Positions 60,217-61,810 of a stretch of DNA of 61,810 nucleotides are shown piece after piece (the stretch's first letter is position 1; every line of letters starts with the position of its first letter). This stretch comes from Solimonas sp040754295 (lineage in GTDB: Bacteria; Pseudomonadota; Gammaproteobacteria; Nevskiales; Nevskiaceae). Location: the NCBI GenBank assembly GCA_040754295.1, contig JBFMCQ010000016.1, positions 1 through 61,810 on the forward strand, given 5' to 3'. The notes below the pieces were generated by a model. It saw only the letters and a list, made by a program, of their open reading frames with translations, had not been told where the DNA came from and made no database searches. A program made the translations under genes and the position numbers.

Positions 60217-61527
60217 TCACTCCGCCGAGAGCACATCGGTGATGACCGGGGTGTCCGCTGCCAGCTGCGCGTCGAGGAGCACGGTGCGGGTGCCGTCGCT
60301 GAGGCCGGTTCGCACCGTCACCGGGGCCGGAGCGCCGTCGCGCAGCACCCAGACGCGCGCTGCGTCGGCAGCATCCGCGTTCGTCGAGGTGAGGTCTTGC
60401 GGCGGGGGCGGCCGCAACCGGCCCGGACGCGGCGTCAAGCGGCTGATGAAGCTGCCGGACGAGGCCTGCTCTTCCTGTGGCGGCGCGAAACGCAGCGCGG
60501 CGTTGGGCACCAGCAGCGCGTCGCGCACCTGTGCGGTGACCACCTGGGCCGTGGCGGTCATGCCCGGACGCAGTGACAGATCCGGGTTGGCGACCTGGAG
60601 GATCGCCTTGTAGGTGACCACGCCATCCACGATCTGCGAACCGAAGCGCAGTTGCCGGATGCGCGCCGGGAAACGCCGCTCCGGATACGCGTCCACGGTG
60701 AACGTCGCATCCTGGCCTTCGCGTACCTGGCCGACGTCGGCCTCGTCGATATCGGCCTGCAGTTCCATCTGGGACAGGTTTTCGGCGAGCGTGAACAACA
60801 CCGGCGCCTGGAACGTGGCAGCGACCGTCTGGCCCGGCTCCACCGAGCGCTGTAGCACCACGCCGTCGATGGGCGACACGATCACTGCCTTCGACAGATC
60901 GGTGCGATGCGCGTCGAGCGTCGCCTGCGTCTGCCGCACCGCAGCCGCCGCACTGGCGGCATCGGCGCGGGCGCGGTCGAGCGCCGCCTCGGCGGCATCC
61001 ACGTCGTGCTCCGACACGTAGCCGCCGGCGCCCGCCTGGCGCAGCTGCTGCAGGCGCTGGAACTGGAGCTGCGTCTCGCGCACGCTGGCCTGGGTTTGCA
61101 GCACCTTGGCCCTGGCCGCTGCAAGCGCCGCCTCGGCCTGCAGCACCTGCGCCTGCAGCTTGCTGGTATCCAGCTGCGCCAAGATCTGGCCGACCTTGAC
61201 ACGGTCGTTGTAGTCGACGGCGACCGTGGCGATGGTGCCGGAAACCTCGGTACCGACATCGACCGTATTGGTCGGCTCCAGGGTGCCGGTGGCACTGATC
61301 GTGACGGTGAGATCGCCGCGCTCGACCGGCAGCGTCACGTAGCGCGACGTCTCCGTGTGCTGGCCGATCTGCCAGATCGCGATCACAGCGATTGCCAGCA
61401 GTGCCGCTGTACCCCAGGCCAGCCAGCGCCTGATCCGCAGCCTGCGTCCGTTGCCCAGGCCCAGGGTGTCGGCGATGCCGAGATCCTCCAGGCCGCTGCT
61501 CGTCGAACTCATCTCGTTGCTCGCCAT
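60217..61527 (-). CDS. MacA-like periplasmic adaptor
   Basis: A 436-residue membrane fusion protein: cytoplasmic N-terminus, one membrane helix (WLAWGTAALLAIAVIAIWQI), lipoyl half-motif TVDVGTEVSGTIATVAVDYN, a long alpha-hairpin (about residues 110-200), SPIDGVVLQRSVEPGQTVAA, and beta-barrel plus membrane-proximal domains. A Pro/Arg-rich insertion (RLTPRPGRLRPPPPQDLTST) near residue 365 is unusual. It connects the MacB-like pump to an outer-membrane channel encoded elsewhere. ATG 61527 is used; ATG 61512 fits the predicted FNR-type transcription start better. Confidence 0.9.
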   Translation of the reverse strand: MASNEMSSTSSGLEDLGIADTLGLGNGRRLRIRRWLAWGTAALLAIAVIAIWQIGQHTETSRYVTLPVERGDLTVTISATGTLEPTNTVDVGTEVSGTIATVAVDYNDRVKVGQILAQLDTSKLQAQVLQAEAALAAARAKVLQTQASVRETQLQFQRLQQLRQAGAGGYVSEHDVDAAEAALDRARADAASAAAAVRQTQATLDAHRTDLSKAVIVSPIDGVVLQRSVEPGQTVAATFQAPVLFTLAENLSQMELQADIDEADVGQVREGQDATFTVDAYPERRFPARIRQLRFGSQIVDGVVTYKAILQVANPDLSLRPGMTATAQVVTAQVRDALLVPNAALRFAPPQEEQASSGSFISRLTPRPGRLRPPPPQDLTSTNADAADAARVWVLRDGAPAPVTVRTGLSDGTRTVLLDAQLAADTPVITDVLSAE

Positions 61528-61566
61528 CGTCAGCGGTCATGGTCGCGCGCGCGCTTGCGCCGGGCA

Positions 61567-61580
61567 TTGACTCGGGTCAG
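61567..61580 (-). promoter_or_regulatory. FNR/ANR-type box upstream of the MacAB-like operon
   Basis: TTGAC-TCGG-GTCAG on the plus strand (CTGAC-CCGA-GTCAA on the minus). At class II spacing transcription would start near 61532 with a weak -10 (GACCAT). This favours translation from ATG 61512. The surrounding 61528-61722 stretch shows no gene. Confidence 0.5.
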
Positions 61581-61722
61581 TTCGTCGCCGATCCGGTGTC
61601 GCGCCGCCCCTTCGGCCGGGCGCGTGCAGGCGAGTGCACCCGAGCCCGGTGCAAGTCCGCCGATACACCGCGCACCGCGCGCAGCACTCGGCCCGAGCGG
61701 TTCGACACGGCGAGCCGTCCAA

Positions 61723-61810
61723 CTACGCCGTGCGCCGCAACAGCTCGCGCAGCTGCGCGAGCGGGCGGGTGTTGACGACGTCTCCGGCCGACAGCCAGGC
61801 GCGCTGCGCC
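61723..61810 (-). CDS. 3' end of an unidentified gene, truncated by the window
   Basis: The minus-strand frame entering from the window end encodes AQRAWLSAGDVVNTRPLAQL then RELLRRTA and stops at TAG 61725-61723. Third positions are almost all G or C, as in neighbouring genes, so it is probably the C-terminus of a real protein. I cannot identify it from 28 residues. Confidence 0.4.
   Translation of the reverse strand, partial: AQRAWLSAGDVVNTRPLAQLRELLRRTA

Noticed and set aside
1..61810. CRISPR arrays, rRNA, tRNA and insertion sequences
   Set aside because: No regularly spaced repeats with unique spacers, no rRNA or tRNA-like segments and no transposase frames were recognised on reading.

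Overview
The window is about 62 kb of very GC-rich DNA with dense, mostly operonic bacterial genes. The xerD-dsbC neighbourhood, zapE, the roughly 180-kDa class NAD-glutamate dehydrogenase and a full glg cluster point to a high-GC gammaproteobacterium, possibly of Xanthomonadales or Nevskiales type. That placement is inference: there is no rRNA, tRNA or species marker here.

Region 1 (1-9.4 kb) is envelope lipid metabolism. A convergent, 5'-truncated LpxL-like acyltransferase faces a tight minus-strand gene run: fatty acid desaturase, lipid kinase, MsbA-like ABC exporter, second LpxL-like acyltransferase, one-POTRA Omp85-like barrel, NAD-dependent epimerase and a GT2-GtrA fusion. Three junctions overlap by a few bases, which suggests one coupled lipid or glycolipid synthesis and export unit.

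Region 2 (9.5-18 kb) has a DsrE-like protein, a ribbon-helix-helix regulator with a palindromic operator, and a six-gene hyfBCEFGI-like membrane complex. The large subunit has lost three of the four cysteines that bind the NiFe centre, while the NuoB-like subunit keeps its Fe-S ligands. This makes it an energy-converting hydrogenase-related (Ehr-type) complex, not a hydrogenase.

Region 3 (18-26.3 kb) is glycogen metabolism: glgC-glgP-glgA on the minus strand diverge from a GH57 glucanase and malQ. No glgB or glgX is present in the window.

Region 4 (26.3-43.9 kb) is mixed. It holds gene remnants, a VapBC-type toxin-antitoxin pair, NAD-glutamate dehydrogenase, zapE, a lactone oxidase, a PlsC-like acyltransferase, xerD, dsbC, and an exopolysaccharide precursor set (galE, priming glycosylphosphotransferase, manB, manC).

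Region 5 (43.9-61.8 kb) looks like an accessory stress island: a Cu/Ag-type CusCBA pump with two small metal-ligand-rich exported proteins, a Cys-rich 61-residue protein, an orphan GroEL, a phosphotransacetylase remnant, a DUF2934-like protein, a trehalose-synthase-like glycosyltransferase coupled to a P-type ATPase, and a MacAB-like exporter. Nearly every transcription unit here is preceded by an FNR/ANR/DNR-type palindrome (TTGAY-N4-RTCAR). Several of these have a -10-like hexamer 21-22 bp downstream, and one serves a divergent gene pair. Another lies upstream of the DsrE gene in region 2. A low-oxygen-controlled metal, chaperone and envelope stress regulon is the most interesting inference from this window.
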